Shown here: piece by piece, positions 10,570 to 20,560 of the stretch
Position numbering within the stretch: the first letter of the stretch is position 1
Layout: each line of letters opens with the position of its first letter
Assembly (NCBI RefSeq): GCF_040712315.1
Contig: NC_134017.1
Location: forward strand, 19,932,001 to 19,996,000
From: Castanea sativa
Taxonomy: Eukaryota > Streptophyta > Magnoliopsida > Fagales > Fagaceae
Direction of reading: 5' to 3'
DNA: 64,000 nucleotides
The notes under the pieces: generated by a model
What the model was told of the DNA's origin: nothing
The model's input: the letters and a program-made list of their open reading frames with translations, nothing else
The model's database searches: none
Translations under genes and position numbers: made by a program

Positions 10570-10576
<7 letters not shown>
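8884..10576. mobile_element. Long terminal-inverted-repeat element, non-autonomous
   Basis: Left end GAGATGGGTTCAAGTTACACC at 8884 matches the reverse complement of the right end at 10576 (GAGATGAGTTCAAGTTATACC). Similarity continues inward for about 200 bp and, past a CT/GA microsatellite that is part of both arms, to GGGTTCCACCTC (about 9105-9118 and 10278-10289). The interior has no recognisable protein. It includes a triple degenerate repeat of about 80 bp at 9405-9605 around AAAATAACCTCTCTTAAGTCATAA. Flanks are TA and CT tracts, so no target duplication can be called. The superfamily is unclear; a foldback or Mutator-like MITE is possible. Confidence 0.8.
10292..10367. repeat. (GA)n microsatellite
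   Basis: A pure GA tract of 76 bp in the right arm of the inverted-repeat element. Open frames with poly(ER) or poly(SL) here are artefacts. Confidence 0.97.

Positions 10577-10651
<75 letters not shown>
10573..10651. repeat. (TC)n then (TA)n microsatellite
   Basis: TC repeats to 10612 and TA to 10651, between the right end of the inverted-repeat element and the second flank copy. Confidence 0.95.
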
Positions 10652-10652
<1 letters not shown>

Positions 10653-10655
<3 letters not shown>

Positions 10656-10708
10656 GTGGTGTGCTCTCGTTATCTTAAACTACGTCTCTACGTAATTAAG
10701 CTAGGATA
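10653..10708. repeat. Right copy of the duplicated flank
   Basis: Matches 8711-8770 (see that entry) and is followed by (CA)n, where the left copy is followed by (CATA)n. Confidence 0.75.
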
Positions 10709-10719
10709 CACACACACAC

Positions 10720-11812
10720 ACATAAATATATGAGCTTCATACTTTATATGCTAATTTTTGTGAATAATTAAACTTCCACACCTATGGTTTAGGCTAATTA
10801 CTTTACACACTTAAAGCTAGCTTTGTTATGCAATAATAACTTCCATGTGCAATAATAACACATCGATCATTGTATGTATATTAATGTAAACACAAAATTT
10901 ATCAATTGCGGAAAATCAAACAATTGAAAAGAAATATATTTTGCAAATATAAATTTGTTTTGATGAATAATAAGTACAATCTCTATTTCAATTCTTTTAC
11001 AAAAGAACACCCTCTAATTCTATCTTCATTGAACTTGACTCGAACGAGAAATCTTTTCATTGAACTTGACTCGAACAAGAAATCTTCTTGACTTTAGTTG
11101 GAAGATGGATTGAACGATCTTTAAAACGAATCAAAGCCAACAACGAATCTTTGGCTTTGAGCTTATTAGAGATTTGTTGTCCTTCAAGTTCTCCAAGCCC
11201 TTCGCATATTCTTCAAGTTTTTCAAAGATTCTTGAGACAGAATTTCTCATGAGCTTAGGCCTCTTGAAAACTTGGTCCTCAAAATGAGAGGGGATGTTCT
11301 CTATTTATAATGGTTTCAGAGAATAAGCTCTACTTTCAATTGATATGCTTGAAAATATGTAGTAGACTTTAAATTGGTCCAAATTTTGCTTAGGGATAAT
11401 TATCTTTATTTATCTATTTTGATAAAGATCATATTTTGATAAAGATAATAATCAATAAAGATAAATAATTATCTCTATTTAATTTATATATCTTAATGGA
11501 GATAATTATCCATCAATTTTGAATAGAAAATTTATCTTTATTTTATTTTATTTATTTTTAATAAAGATAATTATCCATAAACTTTGAATAGGGGATTTAT
11601 CTTTATCTTGTGGTCCAAGTGACATATGGCAAATTTCAATATGCCAATGTAATATCAATTTGGATGACAGATGTCATCATTTGATTTAATTAATTTAATG
11701 ACATTAATTTAGAATTTGCTACTAAATTTTGATGTGGCGTTTTATAATTGGCTTAAAATTTTGCCTCCTACAGTTAAATTGGAAGCTCAATCAAGAATTC
11801 AAATTACATTCC
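10720..11812. other. Non-coding, repeat-like DNA
   Basis: No gene is seen. The words TCATTGAACTTGACTCGAAC are tandemly duplicated at about 11027-11090. From 11390 to 11620 AAAGATAATTATC-like words recur on both strands. It resembles decayed LTR or leader sequence without an identifiable end. Confidence 0.45.
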
Positions 11813-12755
11813 TGTAGACACTCAATTTTGCACCCATAATTTAATCTTGGAAAATGACTGAAATGATCATTCTAAATACCCAAAAATCATAATTGCAATT
11901 CATGCATTGAATCATCCATCACATATCATAACAATGATCTTGAGATTCTAAAGATCACGACAATATGTCTGGTTACCAAATCAGACCGTCAGATTGAAAG
12001 ATATCATGAGATTAAGTTTTCACGATTTGCATGCATTTCATTTGGGTGAAGCCAACATATGTGGTTAATTGAAATTAATTTTGATTGGTTAATAATTAAA
12101 ATTAATTGAATAATTTATGTAATTGGTTGTTGATTTTGAGTAAAAATGAGTTTGGTTGCATAGGAATAAAATGGATAATCTGATAATGTGGGAATTGTTG
12201 ATAATTAGGCTTTTAAAGGTAATTATCTTTTAGATAATTATTCTTTTAAGGATTTAATTATCTAATTAAAATGGATTTTATTTGGAATATAAGTTTGAAA
12301 AACGTCCAAGTACAATTCCCGGCCAAGAAAATGCCCAGAAAAGAGTCCAAAACGAATCAAAAGAGGAAACCAGGCCAAGCACTGAGGAGTGTCAATCAGC
12401 ACTTGAGGAGTGCCGATTGGCACATGTTGTGAATTAGGCCCAAAAACGATTGTCGATTAGCTCAGATTTAGGCCTATCAGATTCGATCTGATCTAGTTCG
12501 TATCTGCTGATTTTTTAAGCAATCCTAGCTTATTTTTAAGCATAAACACCTCTATAAATAAAGGAGAAAATCCAAAATTCAGCACCTCTAACCCCTTTGC
12601 CCCTTAACGTTAAAGAAACTCTAGAAGTTTGACTTTAAGAGTTTCTTTTATGTTAAGTATTAATTCTTTAAGACTTAGAGAGACTTTCTCTCTTTAACTC
12701 TAAAGTGATTTCCCTATTTTCTTGTAGAATTTGCTCATGCATTATAAACTCTACA
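11813..12755 (+). repeat. Possible solo LTR or LTR fragment
   Basis: Starts TGTAGACACTCAATTTTGCACCC, an opening I associate with plant LTRs, contains TATAAATA at about 12554 followed by a CT-rich leader, and could end at CTCTACA (12749-12755). No matching second copy, primer site or target duplication is visible, so boundaries are tentative. Confidence 0.35.
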
Positions 12756-13032
12756 CATATAGATCTATATTTTCACCACTCACAACTCGTTATGTGATGA
12801 GTTACGACAAAAATTACGTGATAAGTTCTGTTCTTAGCACTGCTTAATGATATTTGGCCAATAATTAACTATGGACATCTGAAATGATTCGTCCCACCCA
12901 CTAAGAAAATAATTTTTAATTCTAACTTGCTCTGACCTACCAAACTCATACAATTCAGTCATAAACTTCCAAAGTGTACCAACGCAGCACTAATATGGAC
13001 AATCAATCAGTTATCAAGCCGGCCGGCGTGCG

Positions 13033-13090
13033 CACGTGACGTAGATATATTCCCTCTCTCTCTCTCTCTCTCTAGCATTGTAAGTATATA
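13033..13090 (+). promoter_or_regulatory. Dirigent gene promoter elements
   Basis: A G-box CACGTG at 13033-13038 overlaps an ACGT-containing TGACGTAG stretch; a TC tract follows (13053-13073), and TATATA lies at 13085-13090, about 108 bp before the ATG. G-boxes are typical bZIP/bHLH sites in stress-responsive plant promoters; their use here is inference. Confidence 0.5.
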
Positions 13091-13197
13091 GAAATAGAAC
13101 CCCTTGCACCCTCACCATTCATCACCACATCACACAAACAACTTCATTCACCCTCTAAGAGCCTAATTGCTTGCCATTTTAGTTAGCTCAATCCACA

Positions 13198-13734
13198 ATG
13201 GCAACTAAAATTGTCACCTTGTCTTTTATGTTCCTCCTAGCTCTAGCCACATCCACTGAAGCCTCAAAGTACCAGTTCCAAAAGCTCAAAGAAACCAACA
13301 TGGTGTTCTACATGCAAGATTGGGAGACGGGTGCCAATGTCACCGCCACCCCAGTCGCTGGCATCCCCCACAAGCGATGGTTGATCCTTAGGTTCGGAAC
13401 AATCTTTGCGACGGATGATAAGTTGGCAGTAGCTATTGAAAGGAACTCATCTGAGGTTGGAAGGGCTCATGGCATTTACGTGAACTCAGCATTGGATGGC
13501 TCTGATTTGCATCTATTGATGTCATTTGTGTTCACCAACAAGGAGTACAATGGTAGCACCTTAGAAATACAAGGGGCAGATCGGATCTTCCAAAAGTATA
13601 GAGAGGTATCCGTGGTTTCAGGAACCGGGTTATTCAGGTTGGCTCGTGGTTATGCTACTTTGGAGACTATTTTTCTTGATATTCCCAATTCTAATGCAAT
13701 CATCAGGTGGAATGTGACAGTTTTTCACTACTGA
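13198..13734 (+). CDS. Dirigent family protein
   Basis: An intact single-exon gene of 178 residues, the usual size. Residues 1-22 form a signal peptide (MATKIVTLSFMFLLALATST). The dirigent beta-barrel follows: MVFYMQDWETG at 35-45 with the conserved Asp, FGTIFATDDKLA at 66-77, VGRAHGIYV at 87-95, GSTLEIQGAD at 119-128 and SGTGLFRLARGYA at 141-153. Four N-glycosylation sequons are present (N47, N83, N118, N172). The protein should be secreted to the apoplast. Family members steer the stereochemistry of coupling or cyclisation of phenylpropanoid radicals (lignans, lignin, related phenolics); the exact substrate cannot be read from sequence. Start is the first ATG after a TATA box; a poly(A)-signal-like AATAAAA lies at 13810. 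This is the only clearly intact host gene here. Confidence 0.95.
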   Translation: MATKIVTLSFMFLLALATSTEASKYQFQKLKETNMVFYMQDWETGANVTATPVAGIPHKRWLILRFGTIFATDDKLAVAIERNSSEVGRAHGIYVNSALDGSDLHLLMSFVFTNKEYNGSTLEIQGADRIFQKYREVSVVSGTGLFRLARGYATLETIFLDIPNSNAIIRWNVTVFHY

Positions 13735-13809
13735 GTTGTTGGAATATTAGTATGGAATAGGCGTAAAATAGAAATGGAATGGTTTGTCATATGTTTTGAT
13801 TTACCATAT

Positions 13810-13816
13810 AATAAAA
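13810..13816 (+). terminator. Candidate poly(A) signal of the dirigent gene
   Basis: AATAAAA lies 76 bp after the stop codon and is followed by TGTAATAATTTGTTTTG, a T/G-rich context usual for plant 3' ends. Confidence 0.5.
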
Positions 13817-14065
13817 TGATTGTAATAATTTGTTTTGACAAGTACCTTAATGTTTAAGAAACAAAGTTTTCTTCTCATTAATTGGTACTCGTACTCTCCA
13901 TTGTTGGTTTGGAATGAGCTTTCAACTTTCTCAATGTGTATGGAATGTTTGTTCGATATTCTACAAGCCTAACATTAAATAATGGCACCAAAATCATGCC
14001 CATATCATACAAATCGCTCACCCTATAAACCTTTTGTTTGTTTATTTTATTTTTATTTTTGGCTT

Positions 14066-14783
14066 TGTTGGAGTATGTGTGTTTCAAACTCTTAAACTAT
14101 GCTTGTGTCCTACATTGGTTAGAGATGAGTTCTCATGTAGGTTTATAAACCATAGCACCACTTAAGTGGTAGATTGAAAGGTAATGGGCTAAGGGTTAAA
14201 GTTGGGCTTGGGTTGGACTAAAGCTTGTCTCTATCTCTCTTGGGCCTCATTCCTTTTCCCTTTCTTTTGCTTTAGCCCAATTTGGTCTTGCCCGTTAGGG
14301 CATTTATTGTGCTGTCCGTTGGCATACACAGTAATCGTTGGTGCAGCCCTTAGCCCTCACATCAGTTAGCTTATAAACCTTACAAATTACACTATTCAAT
14401 ACATATATTTTCTCTTTTCTTCTCTAACCATATCTCTCTGTTTTGCTTTGTTTTTTTTTTTTGCTGTACAGAAATTTTAGCTTCATTTTTCTTTTAAGGA
14501 AAGGAAAGGCAAGTAAGATTGTTCCTAGTTCTTCTTGCCTGAATGTGTAACCAACTTGAAGAAATTACTATAGTCTAATCTTGGGGGGTTGTTCGACCAA
14601 GAGAGTCATTCACACCAAGTTCTACTCTAGGTGGCACGAATCAACCTTTAAAGACAACGCATTTTGTGTGATTCTATAGTTTGTGAGATCTTTCTAACTC
14701 TATAATTTATTTTTGTCATTGCTAAATTTTTAGGGTTTGTATTGTTGAATCAAAACTTGTTTATTTAGCCATATTTTCCAACA
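14066..14783 (+). repeat. Probable Copia LTR (5')
   Basis: Starts TGTTGGAGTATGTG and ends TTTTCCAACA, forming the expected TGTTGG/CCAACA termini, and is followed 30 bp later by a gag start codon. A canonical TGGTATCAGAG primer site is not visible after the end, which lowers confidence. Confidence 0.5.
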
Positions 14784-14813
14784 ATTTTAAATGTTGATAT
14801 TTGTGTTTTAAAA

Positions 14814-15140
14814 ATGAAGAAACAAGTTGTTGATTCTCTTAAGGTCATTTCGGAAATTACAAAGCTTGAGGCTTTTGATGGAAATAATTTTAAACGTTGG
14901 AAAGAAAGGGTTTTGCCCATCTTGGAATTTACCAAAATTGACCGGGTTCTTTATGAGCCTAAACCCGAAGATGATCCTAAAATTATAGCAAAGTGGGAAA
15001 AAACAAATAAATTATGTGTTCATACTATTAAGTGTGGTTTATCTAACAAGGTGTTTGATAATTATTGTCATTTTACTTGTGCTAAAGATTTATGGGATGA
15101 ACTTAATGGTCGTTATGGGTTTAAGGATGAGGGTGCTAAA
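14814..15140 (+). pseudogene. Copia gag N-terminal fragment
   Basis: Opens MKKQVVDSLKVISE and carries the Copia gag pattern: LEAFDGNNFKRWKERVLPIL at 19-38, then CAKDLWDELNGRYG near 95-108. Similarity ends about residue 115; the last part of the open frame is unrelated AT-rich sequence. Protease, integrase and RT are absent. Intact gag would form the virus-like particle. It is a stub cut by a deletion or by 5'-only retention. Confidence 0.75.
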
Positions 15141-15479
15141 ACATTATTCTCACCCAATATCCCATTTCTTAATTATCTCATCTATTCATTAAAAAATTAT
15201 TTTCACCAACTCTTTCTCTCTTCCTCTTCATAAAAAATAATTAAAATAATGAAAAAGAAGTGAGGAAAAGACAAATAGGAGAAAGACTCAGAATAAAATA
15301 ACGATATTTAGTTTTATAATCCATGAACAGTAAAGTCTAAATGTAAAAGTGTACTGAACACATTTGTAAATTTTTTTGCAATTAAAAGACTGGGTAATGG
15401 GCTTGTTTTGTGTTTTGATGCTGAAATCCCCAAACATATACTATTTGCAAGACTCAATGCCAATGTTTAGGAAAGAAAT

Positions 15480-15665
15480 AGGAAATAGAGTGATAGTGGA
15501 CTAGCGGAGTTCCAAGTTCCCCAGGTGAAGTCAATACGGAGTCCCATCAAACAATGATAGGTCTTCAGCCACTAAAGCATGTAACTTTGAGCTATCCAAT
15601 TGCAAAAAAACTCAAAGAAGAAGAAGAAGAAGATTACAATCAAACTACAAGTGGGAATCAAGTCT
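15480..15665. repeat. Receptor-kinase upstream block, copy 1
   Basis: Shares ordered landmarks (GTCAATAC...GAGTCCC, ATGATAGGTCTTC, ACTAAAGCATGTAA, ATCCAATTG, ATTACAATCAAA) with blocks at 20755-20850, 22540-22710, 27070-27200 and 58300-58455. The copy at 58 kb lies upstream of the lectin receptor-kinase pseudogene, so the block probably belongs to the 5' region of that gene family. Confidence 0.6.
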
Positions 15666-16079
15666 CATTAAATAAAAATCAGGAAAAAAATGAGTGGTTA
15701 ACATAACATAGTTGCGTTCGAACTCATAAATTTGAAATTTTAGGTTAAGTTGAGTCCTTATATTTTGAGTTAAATGTATATATATAGTGAGTAAATTTTA
15801 TTTTTTTCATATATATATATATATATATTTAAAGAGTTTCCAAAAATTCTTTTAGAGTCCATAGAATAATGAAAAAAAAAAAAAATTAAGTATTACATAA
15901 GCTAGGGACTTGAAAATGATTTTAATTTAGTTAGTGGCTTATGGGTAATATAATGCGGTAGAAGGACCAATATATGAAATTGTAAGTGAATGAACATTAT
16001 ATATAATTCTCTAATCTTCAAGGGTCAAATACAATGTGTTTTTTTTTTCTCTCCAAGGTTTACTAAGGTGTTAGAAATA

Positions 16080-16189
16080 AGATATATAATGCTTGTGGTT
16101 AACCATCAAAACAACTGTATGGTAGGTATTTTAGTTCTATTTGGAATCCATGATTGTTTGGAATAAGGAAATTGAAATGAAAATATATA
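16080..16189. repeat. Segment shared with 23490-23600
   Basis: GTGGTTAACCATCA, TGGTAGG and TTGATTGTTTGGAATAAGGAAATTGAAATGA-type words occur in the same order at 23490-23600. Together with the block at 15480 and 22540 this points to a decayed segmental duplication of the receptor-kinase region. Confidence 0.6.
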
Positions 16190-16266
16190 TGTTAGGACAT
16201 ATGTAGAATTTTTTATGAACATATGTCATTTAGAATTGGCTAATCCTTTGAAAAAATGCACTTTAC
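16190..16266 (+). repeat. SIRE-type LTR, first 77 bp only
   Basis: Starts TGTTAGGACATATG and matches, in order, the beginning of the minus-strand LTR that ends at 17983 (GAACATATGTCA, GGCTAATCCTTT, GCACTTTA). It stops abruptly at a junction with inverted gag sequence at 16267. Confidence 0.7.
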
Positions 16267-16862
16267 TTCAATGCCATGCTCTTGCCCTTACCCGACTTGC
16301 CAATCCTCGTCAAACCTAACGCATAGGTCTGCAGATTACCAACCAATTATGTCAAAGGAATCTTGTCAATATCCTTTGATTCCTCTATCGCGGTGATCTT
16401 GGCATGAAATCTCTAGGGTAGAGATCTGAGCATCTTTCTCACAATCTTTGATTTGGGAATGGTTTCCCCAAGATTAAAAGCTGAGTTCACTATGTCCTTA
16501 AGCCTGACATAGAACTCATCAAATGACTCATCCTCCTCCATCTTAATTTCTTCAAAGCTAGTAGTGAGCTTCTGAAATTTCAAATTCTTGACAGCCTTGA
16601 TTCGTTCATAGGTTGTCTAGAGAATGGTCCAAGCTTCCTTTGTAGTTTTAGTGGAGGATATCTTCTTGAATTCCTCATTTGTGACCGCACTGAATAAAGC
16701 ATTCAATGCTCTGCTATTGAAATTAGCCGCCTTGATCTTTGCATCATCCTAGTCGGTCAGCACTTCCTTCAGCTTGGTCCAACCTATCTCCACAGCTTGC
16801 CACATTTTCTCATCTAATGACTGCAAGAAAGGAGGTACAATAAGTGACTGTCCTCTATCCAT
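16267..16862 (-). pseudogene. SIRE-type Copia gag fragment (minus strand)
   Basis: Start codon at 16862 (MDRGQSLIVPPF), followed by DEKMWQAVEIGWTKLKE and the gag core with FNSRALNALFSAV, EEFKKISS, ESFDEFYVRLKDIVNSAFNLGE and RFHAKITAIEESKDID. Stops interrupt it (for example at the Trp of the TKLKE...DWDD region and in AWTILQ). It is truncated at 16267 just after the KSMALK region. Its own primer site and LTR lie immediately upstream at 16946-17983. It is the inverted partner of the plus-strand gag at 17984. Confidence 0.8.
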
Positions 16863-16945
16863 TACAAATAGGGGTCAATGGATCACATAGCAAAGATTAA
16901 ACCCTAATTAGAGTGATTAATTAGCCCAAAAATCACATATCTCTT

Positions 16946-16957
16946 CCTCTGATACCA
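16946..16957 (-). promoter_or_regulatory. Primer binding site (initiator Met tRNA)
   Basis: On the minus strand this reads TGGTATCAGAGG, two bases after the LTR end at 16960. It is the usual Copia initiator-Met primer site. Confidence 0.85.
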
Positions 16958-16959
16958 CT

Positions 16960-17983
16960 TGATAGACCAAAAATGTATTGACCCATTGTGATAGATTAGT
17001 TGATTAATTAGCCAAGTTTAATTAATTAATCAATTTAACATGCAATGTACATGGCAGTACAAACAAATCACCAACTAAATAAATATGCAATGAAAAATAA
17101 ATTGACACGGTGGTTTGTATACGAATGGGAAAAACCTTTAAGGCAAAAACCCCACCGAGTGGTTTTAAGGTCACCACTCTCGAGAATTTACTATTATCAC
17201 AACAAGCGGTTACAAGTAAGGGAATCCCAGTACCTTATACCAACTTACAGTTGAACCCTTACCCTAATGCCCGATTGGACTTGTTTTGTAGTGACAATCT
17301 CTCCTTGTATTGCACGGCTCCCAATACGTGACTAACTAATCTGATGCATGGATCCCAGCACACGACTTAATCACCAACTTGAGAAGAATGTTGGCTGCAA
17401 AGTTCTTCTGTTCATCACACGATGAAAATCATGAAGTTGCTTGGTCACAAAATCCTATGGTGTACAAACACATTAACTTCTTCAAGAGAAAGAAGAATTA
17501 GGGCAAACTAGGTTTCCGGTCATACTTTTCTTCACACTTGTGGAATTGTGATCTTGTGCAACTGTGCAACCTATGACGGTTTTTAAAATAATCTTTATAG
17601 ATGTTTAGGGTTATGAGAAAAGAAAGCCCAAACATATATTCATGGATTGGATAAAAATCAGCTTTGAAAAAATGAACTTTATAAATCTCAACAGATACCC
17701 TATCTGTCGAGCAGCTGTCAAGCCTCGGGCTGAAACAACTCTTTTAAACTCGATAGATACTAGCTGTTGAGCTAGCTGTTGAGCTTTAATGAACAACACT
17801 TCATCACTTAATCCTTGGACAGACTTGCATGGCTTTAACACTTGAACTTGAAACCTTATTTCTTGAAGCATTAAACACATCCTAGATCTACCCAAATACA
17901 AATAAAGTGCGTTTATTAAAGGATTAACCAATTACATAAAATGTTGACATATGTTCCTAACATAAATCACATATGTCGTAACA
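16960..17983 (-). repeat. SIRE-type LTR (5' LTR of the minus-strand copy)
   Basis: Read on the minus strand it begins TGTTACGACATATGTG at 17983 and ends TTTTTGGTCTATCA at 16960, next to a primer site. Length 1024 bp. Contains GAGCAGCTGTC/GCTGTTGAGC words typical of plant SIRE-like LTRs. Its 5' terminus abuts plus-strand gag at 17984 with no spacer. Open frames within it are not genes. Confidence 0.8.
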
Positions 17984-19760
17984 GGTTGGACCAAGCTAAA
18001 GGAAGCACCAGCTGATTGGGATGATGCAAAGATCAAAGCAGAAAACTTCAATAGCAGAGCATTAAATGTGTTATTCAGTGCAGCCACAAATGAGGAGTTC
18101 AAGAAGATATCCTCTATTGAAACTGCTAAGGAAGCATGGACCATCCTCTAGACAACCTATGAAGGAACTTAGGCTATCAAGGACTCAGAGCTTCAAAGGC
18201 TTACCACGAGCTTTGAAGAGATTAAGATAGAGGAGGGTGAATCATTTGATGAGAGTTATACCAAGCTGAAGGACATAGTGAACTTTGCTTTTAATCTTAG
18301 AGAAACCATTCTAGAACCCAAGATTGTTAGGAAGGTTCTCAAATCTCTTCCAAAGAGATTCCATGCCAAGATCACCGCCATTGAGAAATCAAAGGACATT
18401 GATCAAATTCCCTTGACAGAGTTGGTTGGAAACTTGCAAACCTATGAATTGGGTTTGTCTAGGATTGGGAAATCGAGCAAAAGTAAGAGCATGGCATTGA
18501 AGGCCAAAACCAATAACACCGATGAGTCTTTTGATGATGAAGATTCTAAGATAAAACCCTATATCACAAGGCAGTTCAAAAATTTTATGAAGAATGTCAA
18601 TGAGAAAGGAATTGACAAGGACCGAAAGCAGTCAAGTTCTTTATAGTTCAAGAGCCAAGATAAAGGGAAGAAGGATACTAGGGATGGCGGTCAGTACACT
18701 GTTCCCTTTGGATCCAAGTGCTTCTAATGTCAAAGCTTAGGACATATGAAACAAGAATGTCTAACTTATCTCAAGACCATTGAAAAAAGCAAAGCCCTTG
18801 CTGCTACCTTAAGTGACACCGAGCCTGAGGATGATTCAGAAAATGATGACGAGGGAATCTTGAATGCCTTCACTGCCACAGTAAATCCTATTGAAGGGAT
18901 TGTTGAAGAGGTAGATGAAGAAGAGGACTTGGTGGAGTCTAAGTTTGAGAAAATGGATGAATAGGATGACATCCATACAGCCTATGCAAAACTATACAAG
19001 GTCTCCGAAAAGCATGAGAAATTGTATAGGCTGGCCACCAAGAAGCTGAGTGATGTGGAACTTGATCGTGAAGAGCTCTCCACAAAGGTTGATGAAGCTA
19101 ATCAAATTATTGGAGCACTGCAGTTTGAGAACAACTTCTTGGCTGAAAGGACCAAAAAGCTTAAAGAGGAGTTATTTCAAGTTAGAGCTCGATTGAAGAG
19201 GAATTCTAGTGTAAAGCTTGATGAGATGCTTAGCTTTCAAAAATTTGCTCTTAATAGAACCAGTTTAGGGGTATGATTTCTCTTCTTCTAATATTGCTTC
19301 TTCTAGTACTACTATGTTTGTTCCACCCGTTAATAATGTTGATTCTGAGAACAATGATGTTAAAACTGTTTTAGCTAGTGAGAACATAGACAAGGGTAAA
19401 TCTATCTTAGGAGCACCCCCTAAGCTTGAAAAAAAAGAGACTAAAAACCCCAGGACTAAGAAGGGTAATAGCCAAAAGCCTAAACATAAAAGTAGCATCT
19501 CTGTCACCACTGTGGAGCTACAGGACATACTCAACCTAATTGTTACAAGTGGTTAGCCACTCAACAGAGCAACAGTATAATCTCATTTGGAAACTAGAAT
19601 TAGCTTCCATCCTCTCTTGCTCCTCTTGGAGATCTTCTCAAGGCCCTTATGTTTCTTTCGAACTTGAATGGTTTCAATTCTTCCCCCTCACCTCCGGTTC
19701 AAGGTTTCGCACAAAGGAAAGGATTTTCCAAGGTATGGAAGGAAAAATGCTCAAATTGAT
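17984..19760 (+). pseudogene. SIRE-type Copia gag, no pol
   Basis: Begins mid-gag at GWTKLKEAPADWDDAKIKAE and runs through the gag core, a first zinc knuckle near 18718 (CF-stop-CQSLGHMKQEC, second Cys region broken by a stop), an acidic segment (TEPEDDSENDDEG), a coiled coil of about 80 residues (18990-19260; KLSDVELDREELSTKV, NNFLAERTKKL) and a second knuckle CHHCGATGHTQPNCYKW near 19500-19555 read in a shifted frame. The long gag with coiled coil and two knuckles is the SIRE pattern. Protease, integrase and RT are absent: after about 19760 the sequence matches the post-pol region of the SIRE copy at 45-54 kb. Many stops and frame changes; not functional. Confidence 0.8.
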
Positions 19761-20560
19761 TTAGTCACTTTTTCTCTTTCCCTCTGTTTTGTTTATGCAT
19801 TACTTGTATGTTTTGTTTTCTTGTTTTTGAGTCAATCTAGTTTTTATGCTATGCTTTGTGTTAACATGTTTTTTTTTGGTTTGCCTTTAGTTTTGATTTA
19901 TTTTGTTTTTTCATAAAAATAAAAAAGTTTGAAAAATCAGAAAAATACAAAAACAGTGTGTTTTGTGTACATTGGTACTTGTTTATCTTAGATGACCATT
20001 GAAACAAAGTTTTCTAAACATTGTATCTTTTGTAATTTAGATGAGCATCTCAATGCACAACTAAGCAAGTGAGCTTTGTGGCTCGTGTTTGTGATGAGTA
20101 AGATTAAGTAATCACTTGTACTTAACACTCGTATCACTCTTTTTGACGAGAAGGACTAAAAAATCCTAAGAAAAATGCATAAATAACCATCTCACCACAA
20201 AAGCCCGCCAATCAGAATTGGGTGTCTCTTCTCTCTCTCTATATATGCCCATTCATGATATGCTCAAAAGAAAAAAATATGCAAAGAAAATTAAAAGCAA
20301 AAAGAGTCAAAACGCTTTTAAATATGGTTGTAAGCATGTTTTCAGAATCTGTGGGAGTTATAGGATGTACCTCAAAGGTGATAGTCCCCATCAAGAAATT
20401 ATGATTGTGTGTGAGTTAAATTTATTTTCTCATATCTCAAATCGTCATAACGTGAGACACTTATGTAATCTTGCGATGTTTTCACACACAACACGCAAAA
20501 TTCTTTGTTACTTTTGATACATGTGCAGGTACAATGTGATTTGACCATCACAAGAAATAC
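19761..20560 (+). repeat. SIRE post-pol non-coding region
   Basis: GCATAAATAACCATCTCACCAC at about 20174 matches 49842 in the second SIRE copy, and GGGAGTTATA...GATGTA...GGTGATAGTC at about 20354 matches 50146. So gag is followed directly by the region that should lie after RNase H, which dates a deletion of all of pol. No LTR is found at the right end. Confidence 0.65.

Noticed and set aside
17045..18144. Several open frames on both strands
   Set aside because: They lie in the SIRE LTR or antisense to gag; better explained as non-coding or shadows.
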